Shown: piece by piece, positions 1 through 8,653 of the stretch
Layout of the letters: every line of letters starts with the position of its first letter
How positions within the stretch are numbered: position 1 is the first letter of the stretch
DNA from: Gemmatales bacterium
GTDB taxonomy: Bacteria; Planctomycetota; Planctomycetia; Gemmatales; Gemmataceae
Assembly: GCA_026004675.1 (NCBI GenBank)
Contig: BPJP01000001.1
Span: forward strand, 868,001-932,000
Direction of reading: 5' to 3'
Length of the DNA stretch: 64,000 nucleotides
Notes under the pieces: model-generated
Database searches by the model: none
Seen by the model: only the letters and a program-made list of their open reading frames with translations
What the model was told of the DNA's origin: nothing
Made by a program: the position numbers and the translations under genes

Positions 1-72
1 GTTTTGCAAAAGGTTCAACGTGCAAAACGGATTTTCGGGATCGCTGCCGCAAGACGCAAAAAAGGGGGAAGC

Positions 73-2925
73 ATGTCCCGTTACTTGATTGGCATTGACC
101 TTGGCACGACCAACAGTGCTTTGGCTTTCATTGAAATCAAACCGAAAATGTCTCGACCGGAGATTCGCAGTTTCGCCATCCCGCAGCTGGTGGCAGCCGG
201 CGAGATGGGAAGTTTGCCTCTATTGCCTTCTTACTTATATTTGCCTGGCGCGCACGATTTGCCTCCCGATGCTGCCAGTCTTCCTTGGGCAAAGGATCGC
301 CGACTGATCGTCGGCGAATTTGCTCGCCAGCATGGTGCCCGTGTTCCGGGGAGGCTGGCCAGTTCGGCAAAATCGTGGCTTTGCCATGCGGGTGTCGATC
401 GCACGGCGCCTCTTTTGCCCTGGGCAGCTCCTCCCGACGTAACGCGGATTTCTCCTGTCGATGTTTCAACGGAGTTTCTTCGCCACCTGATCGAGAGCTG
501 GAACGCTACGATGGCGGCCAGGGATGCCAGCGCCCGTCTGGAAAAACAGACCGTCGTTTTGACAGTACCTGCATCGTTCGACGACGTGGCCCGCAATTTG
601 ACGCTGGAGGCAGCCAAACGTGCCGGATTCGAAAATGTGACGCTTCTCGAAGAGCCTCAAGCCGCGTTCTATTGCTGGTTGGCCAACATCAACGAAAAGT
701 CCGAGCCGATCCCGTTGCAGCCCGGTGCGACCTGCGTGGTCATCGATGTTGGCGGCGGCACTAGTGATTTCAGTTTGATCCAGGCGGTCGAGCAGCAGGG
801 GGAATTGGCATTTGTTCGCCTGGCCGTGGGAGACCACTTGTTATTGGGCGGGGACAACATGGACCTGGCCCTGGCCAAGTTCGTCGAATCCAAATTGCAA
901 GGAGCCGGTCGCCTCGATGCCGGCCAATTCGGCATGTTGACCCAGGCGTGTCGGATCGCCAAGGAAAAACTGCTCAGCGATCATCCCCCCGAGCGGTTCC
1001 CCGTTGCTGTCATGGGGCGAGGTCACAGAGTCATCGGCTCGTCGCTTCATGCGGAGATAACGGCTGCGGATGTTCGCCGGGTTTTGTTCGACGAATTCTT
1101 CCCCGACGTGGAATTCGAGCAATCCGAGGCAAAACCAGCTCGGCCGCGAACCGGCCTGCACGAAATGGGACTGCCTTATGTCAGCGAGCCGGCGGTAACC
1201 AGGCATTTGGCGGCATTTCTGCATCGTCACATGAAGGAAACCGCCGAGGGACGGCCACCTGACGCTGTCTTGTTCAATGGCGGCGTATTCCAGCCAGCGG
1301 CGCTTCGCCAGCGCGTGCTCGAAGTGATGAAACACTGGTTCGACAGGCCGGATCGACCGTGGCAGCCTCTCGTGTTTTCCAACGATTCGCTCGAACTGGC
1401 CGTATCCCGAGGTGCGGCTTATTCCGCCTGGCTTAGGCACATAGGCGGAAGACGTATTGGCGGGGGCATCGCTCGCTCTTACTACGTCGCGGTAGCGGAT
1501 CACAACGAAGAACCCGACTCCGAATCCGCGAAACTATCCCTCTTGTGTATCGTGCCCCAGCGGCTGGAAGAAGGCGTCGAAGTTGTTCTCGAAAAGCCCG
1601 AATTGGAATTGGCCCTGGGACAACCGGTGTTGTTCCCGCTGTATACGTCAACGGTGCGTGGTCACGACCAGGCGGGGCAAGTCATCGAGGCATCTCCCGG
1701 CCAACTTTTGCCCTTGCCCCCGTTGCATACTATCCTTCGCGGTGGCAAACGGAGCGGCACCAAGCGAGTTCCAGTGCAACTTGCCGCTCGGTGCACGGAA
1801 ATCGGCACCCTGGAACTTTGGTGCGTCGCCCGGGAAGGAAACCAGCGCTGGCGCCTCGAATTCAACGTCCGCGACATCGTCCGTCCCGGTGAAGACGGTG
1901 ACGGGTTGACAAGCTCGACGCGGGCGGCGACGCCGCTCGAGGTCTTACCCGAAGAGCAAATGCAACAGGCGCGCGAGCTGATCGAAGCGGTCTTTCTGCC
2001 TGAGCGGACATCCGCTGGAGAACTCAAGCCTCGCGATTTGACAAAGGCATTGGAAAAGGCGTTTGCCGTTTCGCGCGACGACTGGCCGACCGGATTATGC
2101 CGTCGCTTGTGGGATTTTCTGGCGGAGGTGGCCGATCAGCGGCGGCAGTCCCCGGCTCATCTGAGCCGCTGGTACAACTTGACCGGTTATTGCCTCCGCC
2201 CCGGTTTCGGAGACGCGCTTGACTCTTTTCGAGTCGAGCAGCTGTGGAAGCTGATTCACGCACCGCACAAAGCCGATGGCGGGAAGGCGACGGCGCCGAA
2301 AGCGACGGAGGGAGGGGCGGAATTCTGGATCATGTGGCGTCGGGTCGCCGGTGGCCTCCACACCTCCTTGCAGACGACGTTGTTCAACAGGTTGCGCCCC
2401 TATTTGCTGCCGGCGCGGGGCAAAGCGGGATTCAAGCCGCACGCCAACGAGTTGGCCGAAATGTGGCGGACCGCCGCCAGTCTGGAACGGCTCGATGTGA
2501 AACAAAAAGAAATGCTCGGCGATGTCCTGCTCAAATCGCTCAAGAGGAGCCCGACGCCGACGCACGGCTTCTGGTCGCTGACTCGATTGGGCGCCCGGGT
2601 CCTTTTCTATGGTCCACTGAACTGTGTCGTTCACCCCGACATTGCCGAGCGCTGGCTCGATGCCATTTTGGATTTCCAACCCGGCAACGAAAGCGAACGC
2701 CTGGCATGGGCATTCTGTCTGGCTCAACTCGCCAGGCAAAGCGGTCAGCGGGCTTTGGATATCAGCGACCGTTACCGGGATCGTGTCCGCGAGGTCGTCC
2801 GCGCCCAATCGGTGCCCGACCACTGGGTGCGGATCGTCGAAGAATTCGTTCCCGCCCAAGGCGACGAACAATCCAGGCTTTTCGGCGAATCCCTACCAAT
2901 TGGTTTACGGTTGGTCGCTGGTTGA
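73..2925 (+). CDS. Hsp70-family ATPase with long C-terminal extension
   Basis: This is a cytoplasmic Hsp70/actin-fold ATPase of about 950 residues, much longer than DnaK (about 640). The phosphate-1 loop (IGIDLGTTNSAL) is near residues 5-16, the phosphate-2 loop (VIDVGGGTSDFS) near 224-235 and an adenosine-site motif (LFNGGVF) near 400. Beyond the ATPase there is no recognisable DnaK substrate-binding domain. Instead a long alpha-rich region with LSRWYNLTGYCLRPGF resembles the DUF3731 extension seen on some bacterial Hsp70-like proteins. The start at 73 is chosen because AAGGGGGAAGC precedes it and the IGIDLGTTNS motif normally lies at the very N-terminus; a TTG further upstream only adds basic residues. 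The 3' end overlaps the convergent channel gene by 21 bases. The client is unknown. The family is certain, the role is inference. Confidence 0.9.
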   Translation: MSRYLIGIDLGTTNSALAFIEIKPKMSRPEIRSFAIPQLVAAGEMGSLPLLPSYLYLPGAHDLPPDAASLPWAKDRRLIVGEFARQHGARVPGRLASSAKSWLCHAGVDRTAPLLPWAAPPDVTRISPVDVSTEFLRHLIESWNATMAARDASARLEKQTVVLTVPASFDDVARNLTLEAAKRAGFENVTLLEEPQAAFYCWLANINEKSEPIPLQPGATCVVIDVGGGTSDFSLIQAVEQQGELAFVRLAVGDHLLLGGDNMDLALAKFVESKLQGAGRLDAGQFGMLTQACRIAKEKLLSDHPPERFPVAVMGRGHRVIGSSLHAEITAADVRRVLFDEFFPDVEFEQSEAKPARPRTGLHEMGLPYVSEPAVTRHLAAFLHRHMKETAEGRPPDAVLFNGGVFQPAALRQRVLEVMKHWFDRPDRPWQPLVFSNDSLELAVSRGAAYSAWLRHIGGRRIGGGIARSYYVAVADHNEEPDSESAKLSLLCIVPQRLEEGVEVVLEKPELELALGQPVLFPLYTSTVRGHDQAGQVIEASPGQLLPLPPLHTILRGGKRSGTKRVPVQLAARCTEIGTLELWCVAREGNQRWRLEFNVRDIVRPGEDGDGLTSSTRAATPLEVLPEEQMQQARELIEAVFLPERTSAGELKPRDLTKALEKAFAVSRDDWPTGLCRRLWDFLAEVADQRRQSPAHLSRWYNLTGYCLRPGFGDALDSFRVEQLWKLIHAPHKADGGKATAPKATEGGAEFWIMWRRVAGGLHTSLQTTLFNRLRPYLLPARGKAGFKPHANELAEMWRTAASLERLDVKQKEMLGDVLLKSLKRSPTPTHGFWSLTRLGARVLFYGPLNCVVHPDIAERWLDAILDFQPGNESERLAWAFCLAQLARQSGQRALDISDRYRDRVREVVRAQSVPDHWVRIVEEFVPAQGDEQSRLFGESLPIGLRLVAG

Positions 2926-4020
2926 GGGGATGGCATGACGTCCGGTGTAGCGTGCGACCGTCGCCAGCCACCGGTCCGTCGCGATCTCTTCTGCCACGAC
3001 ACAATTGACCGGTTCGCGCCATTCACTTCCCGGCGGAAAGGCCACGCCGTAATATTGCTTCTTGAACGGGACCGGATAAACGCGGATATTCGACAGCGAC
3101 TGGCTCGCTACCCAATACGAAAGGATGGGGGCATCGTAAACCACCACGTCGAGCTGCCCCTGATGTAACGCCAGGAGCGCATCAGCGACCGACGAGTACG
3201 CCTGGAAGGGAAGCTGACAGCGAAACAGATACTCTTCGCTTGTCGAATCCACCACTGTGCCGATTCGCATTTTCTCGTGCAAATCGTCCAGACCATAGAC
3301 ACGTGAACGCAATTCGTTGACTGTAATCGCGGATGAAACAGCGGCGGTGAAAAACGCGATCAGGACGATGCCTGCAAACATCCAGGCGACGGCAATCACC
3401 CGTCCGAGCAGCGACCGAGGCGATTTGTCTCCAAACCCGACCGTTGTCATGGTCACTAACGACCACCACGTGCCTGCCCCGACGCCGGTGGCGAAAGTCT
3501 CACCGAATTGTTCGGTGTTTTTCTTTCGTTCACACAACCAGATGAGAGCTCCGATAAAGACAGCCAAGACAAAAAGGGCCGCCAGGAATTTTAGCACACC
3601 AGGATGGAAGATCGTACTGGTTACGACGGCGAGCCGAGACGCCCGTTCCGTACGAACCGCTAGTCCCAACTCGGAAACAAAGAATGAATGGCTGAAATCG
3701 ACGCGGCGCTCGCGGTCGGCTGTGATGGTGATCGCTCCGATCGCGGCATCGAGGTTGCCGCTTTCAACATCGCACAATAGATCGGACAGCGTCCCTTCGA
3801 AAAACTCGAAATCGCATCCCAGTTTCCTCGCCGCTTGACGCCACAGGTCCACGGCAATACCACTCCAGCTGCCATCGGGATTCTTGATCGCGAACGGTTC
3901 AGCCGGCTTGATCCCGACTTTCAGAACGTGCTTTGCAATCGGCTTCACGTCCTGACCGGACAGCTCGAACGGCGATAGCAAAGATAACAGCACCCCCAAC
4001 AGGAAAAGAGAAAAGCGCAT
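2905..4020 (-). CDS. Ionotropic glutamate receptor-like (GluR0-type) ligand-gated K+ channel
   Basis: The 371-residue protein begins with a signal peptide (MRFSLFLLGVLLSLLSPFEL). It continues with lobe 1 of a family-3 solute-binding fold (about 32-130), a transmembrane helix (146-163), a re-entrant pore loop with the potassium-type filter TVGFGD (203-208), a second transmembrane helix (214-238) and lobe 2 of the binding domain (about 245-350). This interrupted binding protein, S1-TM-P-TM-S2, is the layout of prokaryotic GluR0. The ligand is probably an amino acid, bound outside the cytoplasm, but it is not determined. The start at 4020 is preferred to upstream ATGs because GGAGAGGACG precedes it and the signal peptide starts exactly there. 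It is divergent from the MscS gene and convergent with the Hsp70 gene. Confidence 0.88.
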   Translation of the reverse strand: MRFSLFLLGVLLSLLSPFELSGQDVKPIAKHVLKVGIKPAEPFAIKNPDGSWSGIAVDLWRQAARKLGCDFEFFEGTLSDLLCDVESGNLDAAIGAITITADRERRVDFSHSFFVSELGLAVRTERASRLAVVTSTIFHPGVLKFLAALFVLAVFIGALIWLCERKKNTEQFGETFATGVGAGTWWSLVTMTTVGFGDKSPRSLLGRVIAVAWMFAGIVLIAFFTAAVSSAITVNELRSRVYGLDDLHEKMRIGTVVDSTSEEYLFRCQLPFQAYSSVADALLALHQGQLDVVVYDAPILSYWVASQSLSNIRVYPVPFKKQYYGVAFPPGSEWREPVNCVVAEEIATDRWLATVARYTGRHAIPSTSDQP

Positions 4021-4289
4021 CGTCCTCTCCGCGGAAGTCGTTCCAACCACAACGTGACCGCATCGTACTCCCCCGCATCCAGCAAAAAAACAGGAGTTCT
4101 CCAACATCCAACCGGCATTCGGGTCTGGCTGTGGCTCTGGCGAAACCGGAAAAACTGATCTTCCAACCATCGTTCCCTTTCGCTAAAAGCCACCTCCCTT
4201 TGCACGCCTTCGGGAACGTTCGTTTCGACCTTCGTTTGCGATGGAAGGCCGATGAGGATCGTGGGGTTCGTTACAAGCAGGGAGTGGCT

Positions 4290-6380
4290 ATGCTGGTCAA
4301 CTTTTCGATTACCCTGAACTGCTGCGTCTGTTTGTTTACGGGTCCACTGCCGATAGCGGATGTGCCTGCGGCGACACCGGCCAGGGTGGTCGCCCAATTG
4401 CCGGAGTCGGCCAACAAACCTGCCGAGCCGAAACCAGGCGAAGAGCCTTCGCTCGCCGAGAAAATCGCCCGTCTCGAACGCATGATCGAAGCCGATACGA
4501 AGCATTTGGAGTCGATCAAACAAAAGATCGAAGGGCCGAATAGCGAATATGCGCAAGCGGAAGCAGCTTTCAAGAAGATAGACACCGAGGTGGCCCAGAA
4601 AAGAAAGCAGGAGAAGGAACTGCGGGCAGCAGGCAAGGCGGCAGAAGCGGACGAATTAGCCAAAGAACTGAAGAACTTGTCGAAACAATGGCAGCTTAGT
4701 CGAGATCGCTTCGACCTGGCTATCCAGGAAAGAAAGGTATTACAGGAAAAGGCAGCGGCGTTAATGCAGAAGATCGAGCAAGACCGCCGCGCCTTGGAAA
4801 AGCTGACCGGTCCAAAGACCGCGCCGGCTCCAGCTCCGACGCCGGCTCCGGTACCTGCCGTTGCTCCTGCGCCGCAGCCCGAGTCGGCACCTCCTCCTAA
4901 ACCCACGCCGGCAGCGCCGCCGGCGCCGCAAGTCGAGAAACCAGCGCCGGTCAAGCCGCTTCTGCCACTGGCACCAACCGCCATTTTGGAGAAGTCGCAA
5001 GCAACGCCGACCGTGCCCGTCGTGCCGGCAAACCCCGAACCCAAAACGCCAAAGGCTTCGAACAAGGAACTGCAGGCGGCCAAAAAAGAAGCAGAGATCA
5101 AAGAAGCAGCTGCCAAAGCCGCCAAAAAGAAGGCCGAATCGATTTCCGAACGGATCGCGGCGTTGCAGAAAAACATCGAGCTGGAAAAGAAACTCCAGGC
5201 TACCGCTCGCCGCAAAGCAGACCAGGCCCACGCCTTGATCATCAACATTGATCAGGAATTGCAGAAAAAACTGGCTGCTGGCGCTGGCGAAGAAGAAATC
5301 GCCAGGCTGTGGAAGAAACTGGACGATGCCCAGCGCCGTTATACCGAAGCCCGCAAAGAAGCACGTGCCGCCAGCGACCGTGTCCTGGAATTGCAAGGGC
5401 AGTTGACCGCTTTACAAGCAGAACAGATTCAAGCCGCCCAAGAGGCCGAACGTAAAGCCAAGGAGGCACGCGACGCGCAAAAGAAAGTGGTCGAGTTGCA
5501 GAATCCATTCACCGTACACAATATTCTGCAATGGCTCATCGACCACGGCGGCCGCCTCGTCATGATCCTGATCGGCATGCTCGTGCTCCGCCGACTCACT
5601 GGCGTTTTCAGTCTGCGGATCGTGAAGATGATGGCCAAGAGCAGCGTTCGCGGCACGCGGCAGGAACGAGAGAATCGGGCCAATACCCTCGCTGACGTTT
5701 TCCGCAACACTGCCAATTTGCTTATTTTTGCCGGCGGGTTGTTGATGCTATTCGAGGAATTGGGAGTCCCGATCGTGCCGCTGATGGGGGGCGCCGCCGT
5801 CATCGGTCTGGCTGTCGCCTTCGGCGCGCAAAACCTGATCCGCGACTTCTTCTCCGGGTTCATGGTCTTGCTCGAGGATCAATACGGCATCAACGATGTG
5901 GTCAAGATCGGCGACATCTGCGGCATGGTAGAAAAAATCACCCTGCGCATGACCGTCCTTCGTGATCTCGAGGGGGTCGTTCATTTCGTGCCCCACGGCA
6001 CCATTACCACGGTCAGTAACAAAACCCACGGCTGGTCGCACGCGCTGTTCGAAATCCCCATCGCCTACAAGGAAAACGTCGACGAGGTAATGAACCTGCT
6101 TGTGGAACTGGGCAAGCAAATGCGACAGGACCCAGTGTTCGGGCGATTGATTCTCAGCGACCCGGAGATGTTGGGAGTCGATGCTTTCGAGGAATCGGCG
6201 ATTATCATCAAGTTCTTCATCAAGACCTTGCCTTTGAAGCAATGGCCCGTGCGCCGCGAGTTGCTGCGGCGGATCAAGAACAAGTTCGACGAACTCGGCA
6301 TAGAAATACCTTTGCCACATCGCGTCATCTATTACCAGAGTGCGCCCACAGACTCGGCCGGTGCACAGAAAGCGGCGTAA
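4290..6380 (+). CDS. Large MscS-family mechanosensitive channel with coiled-coil N-terminus
   Basis: The protein has about 696 residues, against about 286 for E. coli MscS. Two charged, coiled-coil-like segments (about 45-170 and 255-400, rich in Lys, Glu, Ala and Gln) flank a Pro/Ala linker (about 173-250). Transmembrane helices follow near 416-434 and 470-490. The pore-lining TM3 and beta domain (GAAVIGLAVAFGAQNLIRDF, then FMVLLEDQYGINDVVKIGD) lie near 495-560, with the typical alpha/beta C-terminus ending at HRVIYY. The hydrophobic N-terminus plus helical region suggests a KefA/YnaI-like periplasmic sensor preceding the channel. The start at 4290 is chosen for the upstream AGGGAG and the following hydrophobic stretch; earlier in-frame starts lie in the divergent promoter region. 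The likely role is release of solutes on hypo-osmotic shock. Confidence 0.9.
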   Translation: MLVNFSITLNCCVCLFTGPLPIADVPAATPARVVAQLPESANKPAEPKPGEEPSLAEKIARLERMIEADTKHLESIKQKIEGPNSEYAQAEAAFKKIDTEVAQKRKQEKELRAAGKAAEADELAKELKNLSKQWQLSRDRFDLAIQERKVLQEKAAALMQKIEQDRRALEKLTGPKTAPAPAPTPAPVPAVAPAPQPESAPPPKPTPAAPPAPQVEKPAPVKPLLPLAPTAILEKSQATPTVPVVPANPEPKTPKASNKELQAAKKEAEIKEAAAKAAKKKAESISERIAALQKNIELEKKLQATARRKADQAHALIINIDQELQKKLAAGAGEEEIARLWKKLDDAQRRYTEARKEARAASDRVLELQGQLTALQAEQIQAAQEAERKAKEARDAQKKVVELQNPFTVHNILQWLIDHGGRLVMILIGMLVLRRLTGVFSLRIVKMMAKSSVRGTRQERENRANTLADVFRNTANLLIFAGGLLMLFEELGVPIVPLMGGAAVIGLAVAFGAQNLIRDFFSGFMVLLEDQYGINDVVKIGDICGMVEKITLRMTVLRDLEGVVHFVPHGTITTVSNKTHGWSHALFEIPIAYKENVDEVMNLLVELGKQMRQDPVFGRLILSDPEMLGVDAFEESAIIIKFFIKTLPLKQWPVRRELLRRIKNKFDELGIEIPLPHRVIYYQSAPTDSAGAQKAA

Positions 6381-6425
6381 GGACCAGCGAGCTTGCCGAC
6401 GCGGAACCTCATGCTTCTCGAGCCG

Positions 6426-8621
6426 CTACGTTTCGAGCGACATACCGCCCACGCTATCGACAAAGACGACTCGAGGCAAACTCCCTGCCAGCGCTTCCAT
6501 GCGGGCGATGAACTCGCTTTCTTTACCCTCTTCCGGCGCTTCGAAGCCAAGGAAAACAAGCGAGGCGTCGCGCGACGTCTCATGAATCGCAGCTCGTGGT
6601 TCATCAGCCACGACGACCTCCGCCGTGGCTCGGATACGTGAAGTTTCGATCAAAGTCGTCAGGTGTTTCTTGACGTCGCAGGCGCCGGCTTCGTTGTCGA
6701 TCACGCGAAGCAAACGAATGCGATGGGTTCGCCACTCCGTATTGATGGTCAAAAGGTGGGCCAGCAGCAACATCAGTTCCCCGTTTTTCTGGCCGCGCCA
6801 CCAGACATCGATGGTTCCCGGTTCGACCTGCCACGGGTCCTCCGGCTCTTCGACAAAGCGGATTGCCAGAATGCTTCTCTCGAGAAAGGCGACGCTGCGC
6901 AGGGTCGCAGCGAAAGCTTCGACGCGATTGGGATCACTGGGCCAGCCCAGTAACACGGTATTTGGCCGCAAAGCACCAAGCCCATGGGACTGCACGAGTG
7001 ATTCGATTCCTTCGGACAAGTAACGAGCCACTACCACTGCCGGGAATGCCTGCAACTCTTGTTCGCGGATGAATTCGTGCAGAAGGCGTTCTTGATTGAT
7101 ACGCCTTTGCAGACGCTGTTCGACTTCTCCCTGAATCACCTGGCCCAATGAGAGGATGCCTCGGCCAGCGGTGAACCAGTGTCCGTAAACAGCGAGATGC
7201 GGCCGGCTCCATCCCCCACCACTTAGGGCGAGGATGATTGGCCTCCAGTTTTTCGGATGATAAAGTTCCTCCTCCAGACGCAGCAAGGCCCGGCGTGCGC
7301 GTTCGAAAAGCAGACCGCTTTGCAGGTCTCCCCAGCGGGCTTCCACTTCTTTGGCACTGATATACCAGTGCAACAACCCCATGGTGGCAATGGCAACCAA
7401 GGCCCATAACCAATCCACAAGAAACATCACAGCGACACAACCAGCCGCCCCCGCCAATGAGAACGACCAGTGGCACCAGCGAAACCGCGGCCGATAGCTG
7501 GGATTCCGGGTGATCGCTTCGTAGAACGTGGTCAGGTTCAGCAGTCCATAGGTGATCATGAACGCCATCGTGACGATGGGGGCAATCGCATCGAGGTCCG
7601 CCGACAAAATGCAAGTTTGCACGATGACAAAACAGACGACGATTGCCCGGCGCGGCTCGTGCGCCGAACCGCTCGTATACTTCAAGAATTCCAGCGGGCG
7701 AAATATCTGGTCCTGGGCCAGTGCTTGCAAGATGCGTGGAGCTCCCATCATGCTTCCCAGCGCGGACGAGAGCGTCGCACTCAGCACACCGAGCGTGATC
7801 AAGGATGGCCAGCGTGCGATCTCTGCCATGATCAGTTTGCTCTCCACCAGTTCCGATCTTGGCCTCGTACCGCCGAGAAGGACGACTTCGCTCGAATAAA
7901 TTGCCGCGGTAACCCCGATCGCTGCCAGGGTGCCCAATGGTATCGAGCGGCCAGGGTCCTTCAAATCACCCGACATGTTCGCACCTGCCATAATGCCCGT
8001 CACTGCCGGGAAAAACAGTGCGAACATGGTAAACAAGTTTTCTTCCGCCGAATACCGAGCATGGAGGTTGGCTTGCAGAGTGGCGGGGTCGAACGCTTCG
8101 ATGGCCCCGACGTAAAAAGAGAGCAAAGCGGCAGCCAGCGACGCGAGAATGAAATACTGAAGGCGAATGGTCCAGCCGGCGCCGATGAACACGCAAACGC
8201 CAACGACGAGATTGACGGCACTTGCCACCGCCGTCAGCGACCAGGATTGCGGTACGAAGCCGAAACCGAGAAGGGCTTCGCTGAAACCGATGACGTACAT
8301 GGCGACGGACACAGTCTGTGCCAGGGAAAAGATGATACCGATAGCGCCGCCGGCTTCGACGCCGAGGCTTCGGCTGATCAGGAAGTAGGCTCCACCACCT
8401 TTCATGCGTGTGTTGGTGGCGATGGCCGACAACGACAGAGCGGTCAGGAGAGTGATGACGTTGGCGATGGCGACGATGAATAGTCCCGCCAGCACCCCGG
8501 TTTGTCCAACGACGTAGCCGAGGCGCAAAAACATGATGACGCCGAGTATGGTCAAGACGCAGGGCGTGAAAACGCCGCCAAAAGTGCCGAATCTTGCGAC
8601 GGTGTTGGGTTGACGAGCCAT
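6426..8621 (-). CDS. APC-superfamily cation-chloride-cotransporter-like (SLC12-type) permease
   Basis: This is a 731-residue inner-membrane transporter. The N-terminal half holds about twelve hydrophobic helices, starting with FTPCVLTILGVIMFLRLGYV, and the conserved KGGGAYFLISRSLG motif that marks the cation-chloride cotransporter (SLC12-like) branch of the APC superfamily. The C-terminal 300 residues are soluble and resemble the cytosolic regulatory domain of those carriers (repeated alpha/beta segments, VVVADEPRAAIHETSRDASLV). Substrate ions cannot be read from the sequence; K+/Cl- type cotransport is inferred from family. It lies 32 bases downstream of another APC permease on the same strand and is probably co-transcribed with it. 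It ends 45 bases from the convergent MscS gene. Confidence 0.85.
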   Translation of the reverse strand: MARQPNTVARFGTFGGVFTPCVLTILGVIMFLRLGYVVGQTGVLAGLFIVAIANVITLLTALSLSAIATNTRMKGGGAYFLISRSLGVEAGGAIGIIFSLAQTVSVAMYVIGFSEALLGFGFVPQSWSLTAVASAVNLVVGVCVFIGAGWTIRLQYFILASLAAALLSFYVGAIEAFDPATLQANLHARYSAEENLFTMFALFFPAVTGIMAGANMSGDLKDPGRSIPLGTLAAIGVTAAIYSSEVVLLGGTRPRSELVESKLIMAEIARWPSLITLGVLSATLSSALGSMMGAPRILQALAQDQIFRPLEFLKYTSGSAHEPRRAIVVCFVIVQTCILSADLDAIAPIVTMAFMITYGLLNLTTFYEAITRNPSYRPRFRWCHWSFSLAGAAGCVAVMFLVDWLWALVAIATMGLLHWYISAKEVEARWGDLQSGLLFERARRALLRLEEELYHPKNWRPIILALSGGGWSRPHLAVYGHWFTAGRGILSLGQVIQGEVEQRLQRRINQERLLHEFIREQELQAFPAVVVARYLSEGIESLVQSHGLGALRPNTVLLGWPSDPNRVEAFAATLRSVAFLERSILAIRFVEEPEDPWQVEPGTIDVWWRGQKNGELMLLLAHLLTINTEWRTHRIRLLRVIDNEAGACDVKKHLTTLIETSRIRATAEVVVADEPRAAIHETSRDASLVFLGFEAPEEGKESEFIARMEALAGSLPRVVFVDSVGGMSLET

Positions 8622-8653
8622 GTTGTGGGGACCGAAAGAACCAGGGTTGCGGG

